From assembly GCF_000473325.1 (NCBI RefSeq), contig NZ_KI421513.1:2241217-2305216 (forward strand): a stretch of DNA of 64,000 bases, in the 5' to 3' direction. The position numbers were made by a program, and so were the translations under genes. Of this stretch, positions 35,613 through 45,448 are shown one piece after another. The stretch's first letter is position 1. Each line of letters opens with the position of its first letter. Below the pieces are notes generated by a model, which searched no databases, had not been told where the DNA came from, and was given only the letters and a program-made list of their open reading frames with translations. Origin of the DNA: Leisingera caerulea DSM 24564. Lineage in GTDB: Bacteria; Pseudomonadota; Alphaproteobacteria; Rhodobacterales; Rhodobacteraceae.

Positions 35613-37025
35613 GTGATAACTTCCCTTGCAGACGGGGTGATAAGCGGGGTGGAGAGCGTTACCAGCGGCCTCTCTTCTGCGCTGTTCGACCGGCCCTTGC
35701 GGCTGGGCGTCACCGGGCTGGCGCGCTCCGGCAAGACGGTGTTCATAACCTCGCTGGTTGCCAATCTGATGGACCGGGGCCGGATGCTGCAGCTGAACGC
35801 CGCGCGCGAAGGGCGGATCGAGGCGGCCTTTTTGCAGCCCCAGCCCGACGATACCGTGCCGCGGTTCGACTATGAGAGCCACCTCGCGGCGCTGACCGGG
35901 CCGTCACCCCACTGGCCGGACAGCACCAGGGCGGTCTCAGAGCTGCGTCTCAGCCTGAAGGTGCGGCCCGCCGGCCTTCTGTCCGGGCTGCAGGGGCTGC
36001 GCACGCTGCATCTCGATATCGTGGATTACCCGGGCGAGTGGCTGCTGGACCTGGCGCTCTTGGACAAGAGCTATGCGGAATGGTCCTCGGATGTGCTGTC
36101 GCGTATCGCCAGCCGGCCGCAGGCGCAGGGGTTTCTGACGGAAAAATCCAAGGCTGCCCCGGCAGGCACGCATGACGAGCCGCAGGCCCAGGCCCTTGCC
36201 GCCGCTTTCACCGGCTACCTGGGCGCCGCCCGCGCCGCCGGGTTCTACGACTGCACCCCTGGCCGCTTCCTGCTGCCCGGAGACCTGGAGGGGTCGCCAG
36301 TGCTGACCTTTGCGCCGCTGCCGCCGGAGGCGGGCGCCCCGCGCGGCAGCCTGTGGCGCGAGATGGAGCGGCGCTATGAGGCCTATAAATCCAAGGTCGT
36401 CAAACCCTTCTTCCGCGACCACTTTGCCCGCATCGACCGCCAGGTGGTGCTGGTGGATGCGCTGTCGGCGATCCACTCCGGCCCGCAGGCAGTGGAGGAT
36501 CTGCGCCACGCGATGACAGATATTCTCAGCGCCTTCAAACCGGGCCGCAATCATTTCCTGACCCGGCTCTTGGGCGGCAAACGGGTGGAAAAGATCCTGT
36601 TCGCCGCCACTAAGGCCGACCATCTGCACCACGCTCAGCACGGCCGGATGACCGCCATCATCGAGGCACTGACCCGCGAGGCGCAGGACCGCGCCCGCTT
36701 TGCCGGGGCGGAGACCGCGGCGCTGGCCATGGCTTCCCTGCGCACCACCACCGAGGAGATGCGCGCCCACAACGGCACTGAGCTTCCTTGCGTCCGCGGC
36801 ACCCTGCTGGAGACCGGCAAGCAGGCGGCGTTTTATCCCGGCGCGCTGCCTGAGGATCCCTCGCAGCTGCTCACGCCCGCCCGCCAAGGGGCCGAGCGCT
36901 GGCTGGAGGGCGACTATCAGGCGATGGCCTTTGCGCCCGCGCCGCTGACCGTGAAACACGGCAGCGGTCCGCCGCATATCCGCCTCGACCGCGCCGCCGA
37001 ATTCCTGATCGGAGATGCCCTGTGA
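35613..37025 (+). CDS. ycjX: YcjX-family P-loop protein
   Basis: 470 residues from a GTG at 35613; a TTG lies one codon before, and the frame stays open further but overlaps truA. Predicted GTPase-like protein of the DUF463 family, often paired with YcjF and stress-induced in enterobacteria. P-loop [12 protein letters not shown] near 35-46, [14 protein letters not shown] as a switch-like motif, and [11 protein letters not shown] as an NKxD-like motif. The stop overlaps the GNAT start (GTGA). Confidence 0.9.
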   Translation: MITSLADGVISGVESVTSGLSSALFDRPLRLGVTGLARSGKTVFITSLVANLMDRGRMLQLNAAREGRIEAAFLQPQPDDTVPRFDYESHLAALTGPSPHWPDSTRAVSELRLSLKVRPAGLLSGLQGLRTLHLDIVDYPGEWLLDLALLDKSYAEWSSDVLSRIASRPQAQGFLTEKSKAAPAGTHDEPQAQALAAAFTGYLGAARAAGFYDCTPGRFLLPGDLEGSPVLTFAPLPPEAGAPRGSLWREMERRYEAYKSKVVKPFFRDHFARIDRQVVLVDALSAIHSGPQAVEDLRHAMTDILSAFKPGRNHFLTRLLGGKRVEKILFAATKADHLHHAQHGRMTAIIEALTREAQDRARFAGAETAALAMASLRTTTEEMRAHNGTELPCVRGTLLETGKQAAFYPGALPEDPSQLLTPARQGAERWLEGDYQAMAFAPAPLTVKHGSGPPHIRLDRAAEFLIGDAL

Positions 37026-37477
37026 CCCTCTCCTTGCGCCCTGCCGTTCCCTTGGATGCCGGTGCCGTGGGGGACATCCTCTACCGTTTCCAGCAGGACA
37101 CGGAGTGGATGCCCAAGCTCTACACTTCGGCGGAGGTGATTTCCTTCTGCGGCCTGATGATCGACCGCGGCTGGGTCACCGTGGCGGAGCGGGACGGCAG
37201 CATAGCGGGGTTCCTGGCCCAGGACGGCCTGGAGGTCTGCTCGCTCTACCTCGCGCCGGGGGCGTGCGGGCAGGGGGCGGGCAAGGCGTTGCTGGACGCG
37301 GCCAAATCGTCCGCACCGCGGCTCACCTTGCGGACCTTCGCCGCCAACATCCGCGCGCAGAAGTTCTACCAGCGCGAGGGCTTTGCCGAAACCGGCCGCG
37401 GCGATGGCACGGGTAACGAAGAAGGTCTGCCCGATATCGCCTATGAATGGCGTGCCAAGCAGGAGGCGGCGGCATGA
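37022..37477 (+). CDS. GNAT-family N-acetyltransferase
   Basis: 151 residues starting at GTG inside the ycjX stop. Acetyl-CoA-binding motif A is seen as CSLYLAPGACGQGAGKALLDAA near 70-91, followed by RTFAANIRAQKFYQREGFAETGRG, the motif B region. Substrate unknown. It is wedged between ycjX and ycjF with 4-bp overlaps on both sides, so it is translated with them. In many genomes those two genes are directly adjacent. Confidence 0.87.
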   Translation: MTLSLRPAVPLDAGAVGDILYRFQQDTEWMPKLYTSAEVISFCGLMIDRGWVTVAERDGSIAGFLAQDGLEVCSLYLAPGACGQGAGKALLDAAKSSAPRLTLRTFAANIRAQKFYQREGFAETGRGDGTGNEEGLPDIAYEWRAKQEAAA

Positions 37478-38466
37478 GCAAGAAGCCCGTCCTGTTCGAG
37501 CTCGATGAAGACGCCGGGGCGCCTCCGGTTGCGGAAGCCCCGCCGGTACCCGAACCCGCGGTGCCGGAGCCGCTGCCGCCGTCAGCGATGGAGCAGGCGG
37601 CCCGGATTGCCGCCCGCAAGCCGTCGCGCCTGGCACGCTGGTTCTGGGCGCTGCTGGTTGCGGTGGTTGGCGCAATGGCCTCGGTCGCGGCCTGGGATTT
37701 CGCGACCGGCCTGATCGCCCGGGTGCCGGTGCTGGGCTGGGCGGTCAGCGCCGGGCTGGCCCTTTTGCTGCTGCTGGCCCTGGCGATGGGCTTGCGCGAG
37801 CTGGCGGCGCTGTCGCGGCTGCGGCGGGTTGATACCCTGCGGCACCAGGCGGCAGAGGTTGCAGACCTGGCGGCGGCCCGTGCCTTCACCAACCGGCTGG
37901 AAGGTTTTTACAAGGGGCGCGAGGATCTTACCTGGCACCAGGCCCGGCTGGCAGAGCGCCAGGCTGAGGTTCTGGACGGCGATGCCCTTTTGCTGCTGGC
38001 GGAGGAGGAACTGCTGGTGCCGCTCGACGCCCTGGCCCTGCGGGAGGTGGAGGCCGCCGCCCGGCAGGTGGCCACGGTGACGGCAATCGTGCCGATGGCG
38101 CTGGCGGATATCCTGACGGCGCTGGTCTCCTCCCTGCGGATGATCCGCCGGGTGGCCGGGATCTATGGCGGCCGCCCCGGTTTGTTCAGCTCCTGGCGGC
38201 TGACCCGTGCGGTGCTGGCGCATCTGGCCGCCACCGGCGCGGTTGCCGCAGGCGATGACCTCTTGGAGCCGGTGCTGGGCGGCTCGGTCCTGTCCAAGCT
38301 CTCCCGCCGGTTTGGCGAGGGCCTGGTCAACGGCGCGCTGTCCGCCCGCGTCGGCATCGCCGCGATGGAGGTCTGCCGCCCGATGCCGTTCTCGCAAAAG
38401 CGCAAGCCCAGCACCCGCAAGGTGGTGCAGCGGGCGCTGACGGGGCTTTTTTCCAAGGAGAAATAG
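37474..38466 (+). CDS. ycjF: YcjF/TIGR01620-family membrane protein
   Basis: 330 residues from the ATG at 37474 with AGGAGG upstream. A Pro-rich acidic N-terminus (to about 60) is followed by two close transmembrane segments (WALLVAVVGAMASVAAWDF and VSAGLALLLLLALAMGL) and a C-terminal DUF697-like region with a helical domain. It forms the usual pair with YcjX. Function unknown; linked to envelope or phage-shock-type stress in other bacteria. Confidence 0.88.
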   Translation: MSKKPVLFELDEDAGAPPVAEAPPVPEPAVPEPLPPSAMEQAARIAARKPSRLARWFWALLVAVVGAMASVAAWDFATGLIARVPVLGWAVSAGLALLLLLALAMGLRELAALSRLRRVDTLRHQAAEVADLAAARAFTNRLEGFYKGREDLTWHQARLAERQAEVLDGDALLLLAEEELLVPLDALALREVEAAARQVATVTAIVPMALADILTALVSSLRMIRRVAGIYGGRPGLFSSWRLTRAVLAHLAATGAVAAGDDLLEPVLGGSVLSKLSRRFGEGLVNGALSARVGIAAMEVCRPMPFSQKRKPSTRKVVQRALTGLFSKEK

Positions 38467-38477
38467 CGCGCGGCCCA

Positions 38478-38498
38478 GGCTCATGCGAAGCATGAGCC
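38478..38498. terminator. hairpin between convergent genes
   Basis: GGCTCATGC, GAA, GCATGAGCC is a perfect 9-bp stem 11 bases after the ycjF stop. No T-run follows. It is placed to end or protect the ycjX-GNAT-ycjF transcript. Confidence 0.45.
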
Positions 38499-38560
38499 GC
38501 GCCCAAGGCTGCTAAGGTGTTCTGGCGCAGCCAGACTGCCGGCGGGCGCGGGAGCGCTTC
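38499..38560. repeat. hairpin-rich intergenic repeat, second family
   Basis: Shares CGCCCAAGGCTGCT, CTGGCGCAGCCAG and GGGCGCGGGAGC in the same order with 63443-63502. The CTGGCGCAGCCAG block is itself a hairpin. A looser relative lies around 52940-53080. Confidence 0.5.
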
Positions 38561-38572
38561 CGCCGGCCTGTT

Positions 38573-38995
38573 TCAGAACAGGTTCGGCGGCTGGTCCTTG
38601 GGCTGGCGCATCGCCACGACGCCGGTGCGGAATCCTTCGCCGATGCGGTCGGCCAGCGCGCCCCATTGCAGCGCGGTCTGCGCTGGCAGTTCGGCCCGCA
38701 GCACCTCGTGGAACAGGCCCAGCCACATCGGGAAATGCTCCGCCTTCACGTCAGGCCGCGAGACATGCACCCGCATCGGATTACCGCTGTAGCTGCGCTC
38801 CCGCAGGATCGCATTGCGCCAGAACCCCGCAATCTTCTCCTCATGCTCCGGCCAGTCGGAGACATGCGCGGCAAAGACCGGCCCCAATACCGGGTGCGCT
38901 CTGACGCGCGCATAGAAGACCGCGACCACGCGGGAGATCTCCTCTGCGGTGATCTCAAACCGCGCCAGCGGGTTTGCGGTGTCTGTATCGCTCAT
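38573..38995 (-). CDS. group III truncated haemoglobin
   Basis: 140 residues, the usual size. Haem protein for oxygen or nitric-oxide chemistry. Group III features: VVAVFYARVRAHPVLGPVF at the B/C helices with the Tyr at B10, HVSDWPEHEEKIAGFWRNAILRE, and HFPMWLGLFHEVL including the proximal His and the conserved Trp. No flavin domain is attached. Function in this organism unknown; nitrosative stress or microaerobic metabolism are typical suggestions. Confidence 0.9.
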   Translation of the reverse strand: MSDTDTANPLARFEITAEEISRVVAVFYARVRAHPVLGPVFAAHVSDWPEHEEKIAGFWRNAILRERSYSGNPMRVHVSRPDVKAEHFPMWLGLFHEVLRAELPAQTALQWGALADRIGEGFRTGVVAMRQPKDQPPNLF

Positions 38996-39151
38996 AGGAT
39001 GCTCCAGTCTGTTGTCGCCCGCTAGATAGTGCGGCGGCGGGGCCGGCGGAAGGGGGCAGGCGCATCTGCCGCGGCGCGGAGGCGCGGCACCACTGGCGCC
39101 CAGGGCCTCTGCCGCTATGCTGGACGCGTATTTGGCCGAAGGTATTGATTT

Positions 39152-40459
39152 ATGGCGGAGATCACCAAGCGGGTTCTGGTTCTGGGCGCTTACGGATTTA
39201 TCGGCGCTGAGGTGGTCCGGGCCTTGCGGGCCGATGGGGTCTCCGTGACGGGCCTTGGCCGCAGCGCTGAGCAGGCGGCACGGGTGCTGCCGGGGGTGCC
39301 CTTCGCTGCGGGTGATCTGCGTCAGCTATTGCAGCGCGAAGACTGGGGGCCGCTGCTGCAGGGAGTGGACGCAGTGGTGAATTGTGCGGGCGTGCTGCAG
39401 GACATGGCGCCGGGAGAGCTGGAGGCCGTGCATCACACCGCCATTTCGGCCCTGGCGGCAGCCTGCGCTGAGCGCGGTATCAAGGTGGTGCAGGTCTCCG
39501 CTGCCGGGGCGGGGACAAAAGCCGCGACAGAGTTCATGCGCAGCAAGGGGCGGGGTGATGAAGCTTTGCGCGCCTCAGGTGCTGCAGCTTGGATCCTGAA
39601 ACCCGGGCTGGTGATCGGGCAGGGGGCTTATGGCGGCACAAGGCTCTTGCGGATGCTGGCGGCGGTGCCTTTGGTGCAGCCGGTGGCGCTGGCCGGTGCT
39701 TCGGTGCAATGCGTGGGGATGCCGGACCTGGCCGCGGCGGTGGCGGCCGCGCTGACCGGAGTGCTGCCGCCCGGCACCTACGATCTGGTGGAAGATCAGC
39801 CGCACACGCTCGAGGCGGTACTGGCAGAGACCCGCAACTGGCTGGGTTTTGCGCCCGCCCGGATGGTGCTGCGGTTCCCGGACTGGCTGCTGCCGCCGGT
39901 CGCGGCCTGCGCCGATGCGCTGGGGCGACTTGGCTGGCGCTCGCCCTTGCGCAGCACAGCAATTGCGGAAATCCGCAGCGGCGTGCGCGGGGACCCGGAA
40001 CCGTACCGCGCAGCCATCGGGCAGGGGCTCGCGCCCCTGGAAGCGATCTGCCAATCGCTGCCAGCAAGCCGTGCGCAGCGTCTGGATGCTCGAATGGCGT
40101 TGCTGATGCCGGTCGCGGTTGCAGTGCTGAGCCTGTTCTGGCTGGCCTCGGGGCTGGTCGGCTTGTGGCAGCTGGACTCCGCGGCCCAAGTGCTGCGGGC
40201 CAAGGGATGGAGCACTAACCTGGCCGGCTCGAGCGTGATTTTCTGGTTGCTCGCGGATATTGCCTTGGGGCTGGCTATCCTGTGGCGGCCCTGGGCGGAG
40301 CGGGCCTGCCTGGGGATGGCTGCGGTGTCGCTTGTCTATCTGCTGGCGGCCACGGTGGTGACGCCGGAGATGTGGGCGGACCCGTTGGGACCGCTGGTCA
40401 AGGTGCTGCCTGGCCTGCTGCTGGCGCTGATCACGCATCAATTGCTGCAGGAGCGTTAA
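39152..40459 (+). CDS. NAD(P)-binding SDR protein fused to a DoxX-like membrane domain
   Basis: 435 residues. Residues 5-290 form an atypical short-chain dehydrogenase domain: LVLGAYGFIGAEVVRAL, VVNCAGVLQD, VSAAGAG and SKGRGDEALR in place of the YxxxK motif, so catalysis is uncertain. Residues 305-435 carry four hydrophobic segments similar to DoxX-like proteins. The stop is one base before the DUF2269 gene, a pairing also seen in other proteobacteria. Function unknown. Confidence 0.8.
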   Translation: MAEITKRVLVLGAYGFIGAEVVRALRADGVSVTGLGRSAEQAARVLPGVPFAAGDLRQLLQREDWGPLLQGVDAVVNCAGVLQDMAPGELEAVHHTAISALAAACAERGIKVVQVSAAGAGTKAATEFMRSKGRGDEALRASGAAAWILKPGLVIGQGAYGGTRLLRMLAAVPLVQPVALAGASVQCVGMPDLAAAVAAALTGVLPPGTYDLVEDQPHTLEAVLAETRNWLGFAPARMVLRFPDWLLPPVAACADALGRLGWRSPLRSTAIAEIRSGVRGDPEPYRAAIGQGLAPLEAICQSLPASRAQRLDARMALLMPVAVAVLSLFWLASGLVGLWQLDSAAQVLRAKGWSTNLAGSSVIFWLLADIALGLAILWRPWAERACLGMAAVSLVYLLAATVVTPEMWADPLGPLVKVLPGLLLALITHQLLQER

Positions 40460-40460
40460 A

Positions 40461-40949
40461 ATGGACCCTGAGCTGACCCTGCGCTGGATGCATGTGATCG
40501 GCGCCTGTGTCTTGCTGGGAACCGGGGCAGGCATTGCCTTTTTCATGCTAATGGCGCATCGCACCCGCAACGCGCATCTGGTTGCCCATACTGCGGGTGT
40601 TGTGGTGCTGGCAGACCTCCTGTTTACCGCTACGGCGGTGATCGTGCAGCCCGTCACCGGCGGTCTGCTGGCCTGGCGGCTGGGCTGGCCGCTGAGCGAG
40701 GGCTGGCTGGCGCTGTCGCTGGGGCTATATGTGCTGACCGGGGCCTTCTGGCTGCCGGTGGTCTGGATCCAGCTGCGGCTGCGCGATTTGGCACGGGCCG
40801 CGGCCGAGGCAGGCGAGGCGCTGCCTGCGCGCTATCATCAGCTGTTTGCGATCTGGTTTGCCTGCGGCTTCCCTGCCTTTGTCTCGGTGCTGGCGATCAT
40901 CTGGCTGATGCTGGCGCGGCCGGACCTGGGTGTGTGGCTGGTGCGCTGA
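40461..40949 (+). CDS. DUF2269-family membrane protein
   Basis: 162 residues, four transmembrane segments. The pattern LRWMHVIGACVLLGTGAGIAF at the N-terminus with a conserved His, then VVVLADLLFTATAVIVQPVTGG and a C-terminal FVSVLAIIWLML, fits DUF2269. Coupled to the SDR-DoxX gene (GGAG in the end of that gene serves as ribosome-binding site). Confidence 0.8.
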   Translation: MDPELTLRWMHVIGACVLLGTGAGIAFFMLMAHRTRNAHLVAHTAGVVVLADLLFTATAVIVQPVTGGLLAWRLGWPLSEGWLALSLGLYVLTGAFWLPVVWIQLRLRDLARAAAEAGEALPARYHQLFAIWFACGFPAFVSVLAIIWLMLARPDLGVWLVR

Positions 40950-41244
40950 TTGATATCTTCCGACCGGCCGCAAGGCCGGGCAGCGCCCGACCCTCCCCAC
41001 GGGAGGGCGCTTGGCGCCCACCCAGGGCAGGGCGCTGCCCTAGGCGTGATGCGGCACATCTGCCGCTTTACGCCTCCGCTGCTGCGGCCTATAAGGCCTC
41101 CCATGTCCCTATTCGCGGCCATCATTATTCGAATTATGTCCCCGGCGCTCTGAAACCAATGAGCCGCCGGGCAAAGGCGCTTGAGCCATCGCGCCGAACC
41201 GAATATCCCAATTTCCGACCTTGATCATCCAAAGGACGCCCCCG
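40950..41244. other. 295-bp intergenic region upstream of ileS, no gene seen
   Basis: The first 110 bp are hairpin-rich repeat-like DNA (CGGCCGCAAGGCCG, then CCTCCCCACGGGAGG, then GGGCAGGGCGCTGCCC). The rest is lower in GC and should contain the ileS promoter. An AAAGGACG ribosome-binding site precedes the ileS ATG. Confidence 0.5.
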
Positions 41245-44200
41245 ATGTGCGCCGACACGCCCCAGACGCCTGACTACAAAGACACCCTGAACCTGCCGAA
41301 AACCGATTTCCCGATGCGTGCAGGCCTGCCCAAACGCGAGCCCGGCTGGCTGGAGCGCTGGGCGCAGATGGGCGTTTACGACAAACTCCGCGAGAAGGCT
41401 GCCGCGGCCAAGGGCACGGACGCGGAACGCAAGCCCTTCACCCTGCACGACGGCCCCCCTTATGCCAACGGCCACCTGCACATCGGCCACGCGCTGAACA
41501 AGACCATCAAGGACATGATCGTGCGCTCCCATCAGATGATGGGCTTTGATGCGCGCTATGTGCCGGGCTGGGACTGCCACGGCCTGCCGATCGAATGGAA
41601 GATCGAGGAGCAGTACCGCAAGAAGGGCAAGAACAAGGATGCCGTCCCGGTGGTGGAGTTCCGCCAGGAATGCCGCGCCTTTGCCGACAGCTGGGTCGAT
41701 ATCCAGCGCGAGGAATTCAAACGGCTGGGCATCACCGGCAACTGGGATGATCCGTATCTGACCATGAACTACCACGCCGAAGCGGTGATCGCGGATGAGT
41801 TCATGAAGTTCCTGATGAACGGCACCCTCTATCAGGGCTCCAAGCCGGTGATGTGGTCACCGGTCGAAAAGACCGCGCTGGCCGAGGCCGAGGTCGAATA
41901 TCATGACAAGGAAAGCTTCACCATCTGGGTGAAGTTCAAGGTGGCCGAGGCGGGCGGCTTTGTGGCCGCTGACGGCGAGGATGCGGATTTCGCAGGTGCC
42001 GACTCGGCGATCGTGGCGCAGGATCTGGAAGGCGCCCATGTGGTGATCTGGACAACCACCCCCTGGACCATCCCCTCGAACAAGGCGGTGGTGTACGGGG
42101 CTGAGATCGCCTATGGCCTTTATGAGGTGACCGGCACGCCCGAGGAATGCTGGGCCGCTGTGGGTGACAGGTTCATCCTGGCCGACAACCTGGCTGCCGA
42201 TGTGTTCAAGCGCGCCCGCCTGGGTGAAGACCAGTACAAGCGCCTGCGCGGGGTCTCAGCTGAGGAACTGTCCAGCCTTTCGCTGAAGCACCCCCTTGCA
42301 GGTGCCGAGGGCGCAAACGGCGAATGGGATGCTATCCGCGACTTCCGCGCGGCGGATTTCGTGACCGACACCGAAGGCACCGGCTTTGTCCATTGCGCAC
42401 CCAGCCACGGCATGGAGGAATTCGAGCTCTACCGTGATCTGGGCATGCTGGAGCAGGTCATCACCTACAACGTCATGGACGACGGTTCTTTCCGTGCCGA
42501 TCTGCCGTTCTTTGGCGGCACCTACATCCTCAGCCGCAAGGGCGGCGAGGGTGATGCCAACAAGACCATCATCGACAAGCTGGTTGAGGTTGGCGGCCTG
42601 CTGGCACGCGGCAAGATCAAGCACAGCTACCCGCATTCCTGGCGCTCCAAGGCGCCGATCATCTACCGCAACACGCCGCAGTGGTTTGCCTCCGTCGACC
42701 GCAAGCTGGACGACGGCATGAATGAGATGGGCGACAGCATCCGCGAACGCGCCCTGCGCTCCATCGACGAGCTGGTGAAATGGTGGCCGCAGACCGGGCG
42801 CAACCGCCTGCATTCGATGATCGAAAGCCGCCCCGACTGGGTGCTGAGCCGCCAGCGCGCCTGGGGCGTGCCGCTCACCTGCTTCACCAAAAAGGGCGCG
42901 CTGCCGACCGATGCGGACTTCCTGCTGCGCAATGAGGACGTCAACAGGCGCATCGTTGCGGAGTTTGAGGAGCACGGCGCCGACGTCTGGTACGAGGACG
43001 GCTTCAAAGCGCGGGTTTTGGGGAACAGCGTGGATCCCGACGATTACGACCAGGTGTTCGACGTGCTGGACGTGTGGTTCGACTCCGGCTCGACCCATGC
43101 CTTTGTGCTGCGCGACCGCGAAGACGGCACCGAGGACGGCATCGCTGACGTCTACATGGAAGGCACCGACCAGCACCGCGGCTGGTTCCATTCTTCGCTG
43201 CTGCAGGCCTGCGGCACCAAGGGCCGCGCGCCGTACCGCAATGTGGTGACCCACGGCTTCACGCTGGACGAGAAGGGCATGAAAATGTCCAAGTCGCTTG
43301 GCAACACCATCGTGCCGGAAGAGGTCGTCAAGCAGTACGGCGCCGACATCCTGCGCCTGTGGGTGGCCCAGACCGACTACACCGCCGACCAGCGCATCGG
43401 GCCGGAGATCCTGAAGGGCGCCGCCGACAGCTACCGCCGCCTGCGCAACACCATGCGCTTCTTGTTGGGCTCACTTGGCGACTTCCGCGAAGATCAGCGG
43501 GTGGCGCCGGAGGATATGCCGGAGCTGGAGCAGTGGGTTCTGCACCGGCTGGCTGAGCTCGACCACAAGGTGCGCACCGGCTACCAGTCCTTCGACTTCC
43601 AGGGCGTGTTCTCGGCAGTCTTCAACTTTGCCACTGTGGACCTGTCAGCCTTCTACTTCGACATCCGCAAGGATGCGCTCTATTGCGACGGCGACACCCT
43701 GAATGCCCGCGCCGCGCGCACCGTGCTGGACATCCTGTTCCACCGCCTGACCACCTGGCTGGCGCCGATCCTGGTCTTCACCATGGAAGAGGTCTGGCTG
43801 GAGAAATACCCGGGCGGGGACAGCTCGGTGCATCTGCAGGACATCCCGGAAACCCCGGGCGATTGGCTGAACGAGCCGCTGGCCGCCAAGTGGTCCAAGA
43901 TCCGCCAGGCCCGCCGGGTGGTGACCGCAGCGCTGGAGGTGCAGCGCACCGACAAGGTGATTGGTGCTTCGCTGGAGGCCGCTCCGGTGGTGCATGTGCG
44001 CGACACGGAGGCGCTGGCGGCGCTGAAATCGGTGAATTTCGCCGATATCTGCATCACTTCGGACATCATGCTGACCAATGATCCGGCTCCGGCCGAAGCG
44101 TTCCGGATGCCGGAAGTCGATGGTGTTTCGGTGGTGTTTGAGAAGGCCGACGGCGGCAAATGCCAGCGCTGCTGGAAGATCCTGCCGGATGTGGGCCGCC

Positions 44201-44247
44201 ACAGCCATGCTGGCGTCTGCGGACGCTGCGACAGCGCGCTGAGCTGA
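41245..44247 (+). CDS. ileS: isoleucyl-tRNA synthetase
   Basis: 1000 residues from the ATG at 41245 with AAAGGACG upstream; eight extra codons upstream lack a ribosome-binding site. Class I synthetase: [10 protein letters not shown] as the HIGH motif at about 80-89, KMSKSLGNT as the KMSKS motif, and a CP1 editing domain between them with [17 protein letters not shown]. The C-terminus has a Cys4 zinc site (CQRCW and CGRCD). Full length. Confidence 0.97.
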   Translation: MCADTPQTPDYKDTLNLPKTDFPMRAGLPKREPGWLERWAQMGVYDKLREKAAAAKGTDAERKPFTLHDGPPYANGHLHIGHALNKTIKDMIVRSHQMMGFDARYVPGWDCHGLPIEWKIEEQYRKKGKNKDAVPVVEFRQECRAFADSWVDIQREEFKRLGITGNWDDPYLTMNYHAEAVIADEFMKFLMNGTLYQGSKPVMWSPVEKTALAEAEVEYHDKESFTIWVKFKVAEAGGFVAADGEDADFAGADSAIVAQDLEGAHVVIWTTTPWTIPSNKAVVYGAEIAYGLYEVTGTPEECWAAVGDRFILADNLAADVFKRARLGEDQYKRLRGVSAEELSSLSLKHPLAGAEGANGEWDAIRDFRAADFVTDTEGTGFVHCAPSHGMEEFELYRDLGMLEQVITYNVMDDGSFRADLPFFGGTYILSRKGGEGDANKTIIDKLVEVGGLLARGKIKHSYPHSWRSKAPIIYRNTPQWFASVDRKLDDGMNEMGDSIRERALRSIDELVKWWPQTGRNRLHSMIESRPDWVLSRQRAWGVPLTCFTKKGALPTDADFLLRNEDVNRRIVAEFEEHGADVWYEDGFKARVLGNSVDPDDYDQVFDVLDVWFDSGSTHAFVLRDREDGTEDGIADVYMEGTDQHRGWFHSSLLQACGTKGRAPYRNVVTHGFTLDEKGMKMSKSLGNTIVPEEVVKQYGADILRLWVAQTDYTADQRIGPEILKGAADSYRRLRNTMRFLLGSLGDFREDQRVAPEDMPELEQWVLHRLAELDHKVRTGYQSFDFQGVFSAVFNFATVDLSAFYFDIRKDALYCDGDTLNARAARTVLDILFHRLTTWLAPILVFTMEEVWLEKYPGGDSSVHLQDIPETPGDWLNEPLAAKWSKIRQARRVVTAALEVQRTDKVIGASLEAAPVVHVRDTEALAALKSVNFADICITSDIMLTNDPAPAEAFRMPEVDGVSVVFEKADGGKCQRCWKILPDVGRHSHAGVCGRCDSALS

Positions 44248-44274
44248 CCCGCCGCTCACCTCAGGGTAGAATTC

Positions 44275-44310
44275 AACGCCCGGCCCGATGGCCGGGCGTT
44301 GTCATTTTTA
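44275..44310 (+). terminator. intrinsic terminator of ileS
   Basis: AACGCCCGGCC, CGAT, GGCCGGGCGTT is a perfect 11-bp stem 28 bases past the stop, followed by GTCATTTTTA. Good intrinsic terminator. Confidence 0.85.
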
Positions 44311-44385
44311 CGCTGCTGTTGCGGTATTTCCCGCACTTTTCCCGTGTGCCGCCTTGTGTCGCGGCATTTTGGATTCCTCTAGATG

Positions 44386-44414
44386 TTGACCGGTTTTCCA
44401 CAACTGGTTAAGAA
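44386..44414 (+). promoter_or_regulatory. candidate sigma-70 promoter
   Basis: TTGACC and TAAGAA are 17 bp apart, in a low-GC stretch 70 bp before the ATG of the following gene. The -10 is only a fair match. Confidence 0.4.
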
Positions 44415-44483
44415 TTCGTTAATTCCACGAAGATTTTCAGCCGTTATTTCAAAACATGGCATGGGGCAGGGGGGCAGTTTTCA

Positions 44484-45299
44484 ATGCTGAAGCTGAAGGC
44501 GGACGCGCAACCGGCGGACGAGCTTGGCGCGCCGCGCAAGATGGCGGTCCGGATTGACGGGATCTCTGCGCCGAAAAACATGAAAATCGGGCTGGTGTCT
44601 GGCGGTGCGGACCAAATGGCAAGCGCGGCTCCGGCCCCGGTCAAGATGCCCGAACCCGCAGTCGCAAACGCAGCACAGGCGGCGCAGATTTCTCCGCCCG
44701 CCGCACAGCAGGCGCCTGCGCGAACCCTGAAACTTGTGAAGGCGGCGCAAGCTGTCAGAGCGGCCCTAGCCGCCCGTCGTGCGCAGGCAGCCCGGCAGCC
44801 TGTTGCGGCTGCTGAAACCGGAAGCCCGCTGCCGAAACTGGGCCTCGCTGCGGCCGGGCTGGCGGTGGCCTCTGCCATGCTGCTCTATTTCCAGTTCGGT
44901 GGTGCCGCCGCGCCTGCAAAAACAGAGCAGGCCAGCCTGGCGCAGGACGCCGGTCTTCCCGCTGGGGCGGCTTCGGCTGCGGGCCTGGCAGAGGGCGCAA
45001 GCAGCAGCGAGGACGCTTTGGTTGCCCGCATCACTGCAGGCACGCTGGCCGCCCTGCGCAGCAAACAGGCTGAGGCCGCCACGGCAGTTCCGGCCGCTGC
45101 CGCGACAGCGCCCGCGGAAGGCACTGCGCTGTTCAAAATGGTGATGACAGCCGCCGCCCAGGGCCAGTCCGAGGCCTACATCGACCAGATGGTGAACGGC
45201 GCCTATGCACGCCAGGAAATCACCGTGCCCGCCAGTTTGATCCGCGCCGACGGGCGGGTCGACACGGCCACGCTGCTGGCTCTGTTCGTCGGCAATTGA
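44484..45299 (+). CDS. Ala/Pro-rich protein with one transmembrane segment
   Basis: 271 residues, no family recognised. An N-terminal cytoplasmic part of about 110 residues rich in Ala, Pro and Lys/Arg is followed by one transmembrane helix (LGLAAAGLAVASAMLLYFQF, about 118-137). A low-complexity Ala-rich periplasmic stretch then leads to a conserved-looking C-terminus with AYIDQMVNGAYARQEITVPASLIRAD. GGGGGG lies before the ATG. It heads a group with two LysM/solute-binding proteins on the same strand. Confidence 0.7.
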   Translation: MLKLKADAQPADELGAPRKMAVRIDGISAPKNMKIGLVSGGADQMASAAPAPVKMPEPAVANAAQAAQISPPAAQQAPARTLKLVKAAQAVRAALAARRAQAARQPVAAAETGSPLPKLGLAAAGLAVASAMLLYFQFGGAAAPAKTEQASLAQDAGLPAGAASAAGLAEGASSSEDALVARITAGTLAALRSKQAEAATAVPAAAATAPAEGTALFKMVMTAAAQGQSEAYIDQMVNGAYARQEITVPASLIRADGRVDTATLLALFVGN

Positions 45300-45448
45300 T
45301 CTTTGCTCCGGCGGCCGCGCCGGAGCTGCCACCGGGCATCCGCACAGGCTTTGGCCCTGCTGGACCGGCGGCTTTTCAAAACAAAAACAACACAGACACG
45401 CGCCGCAGCCCGCAAACGGGCGCGGTGGATAAGACTTCCGGGGGGACC

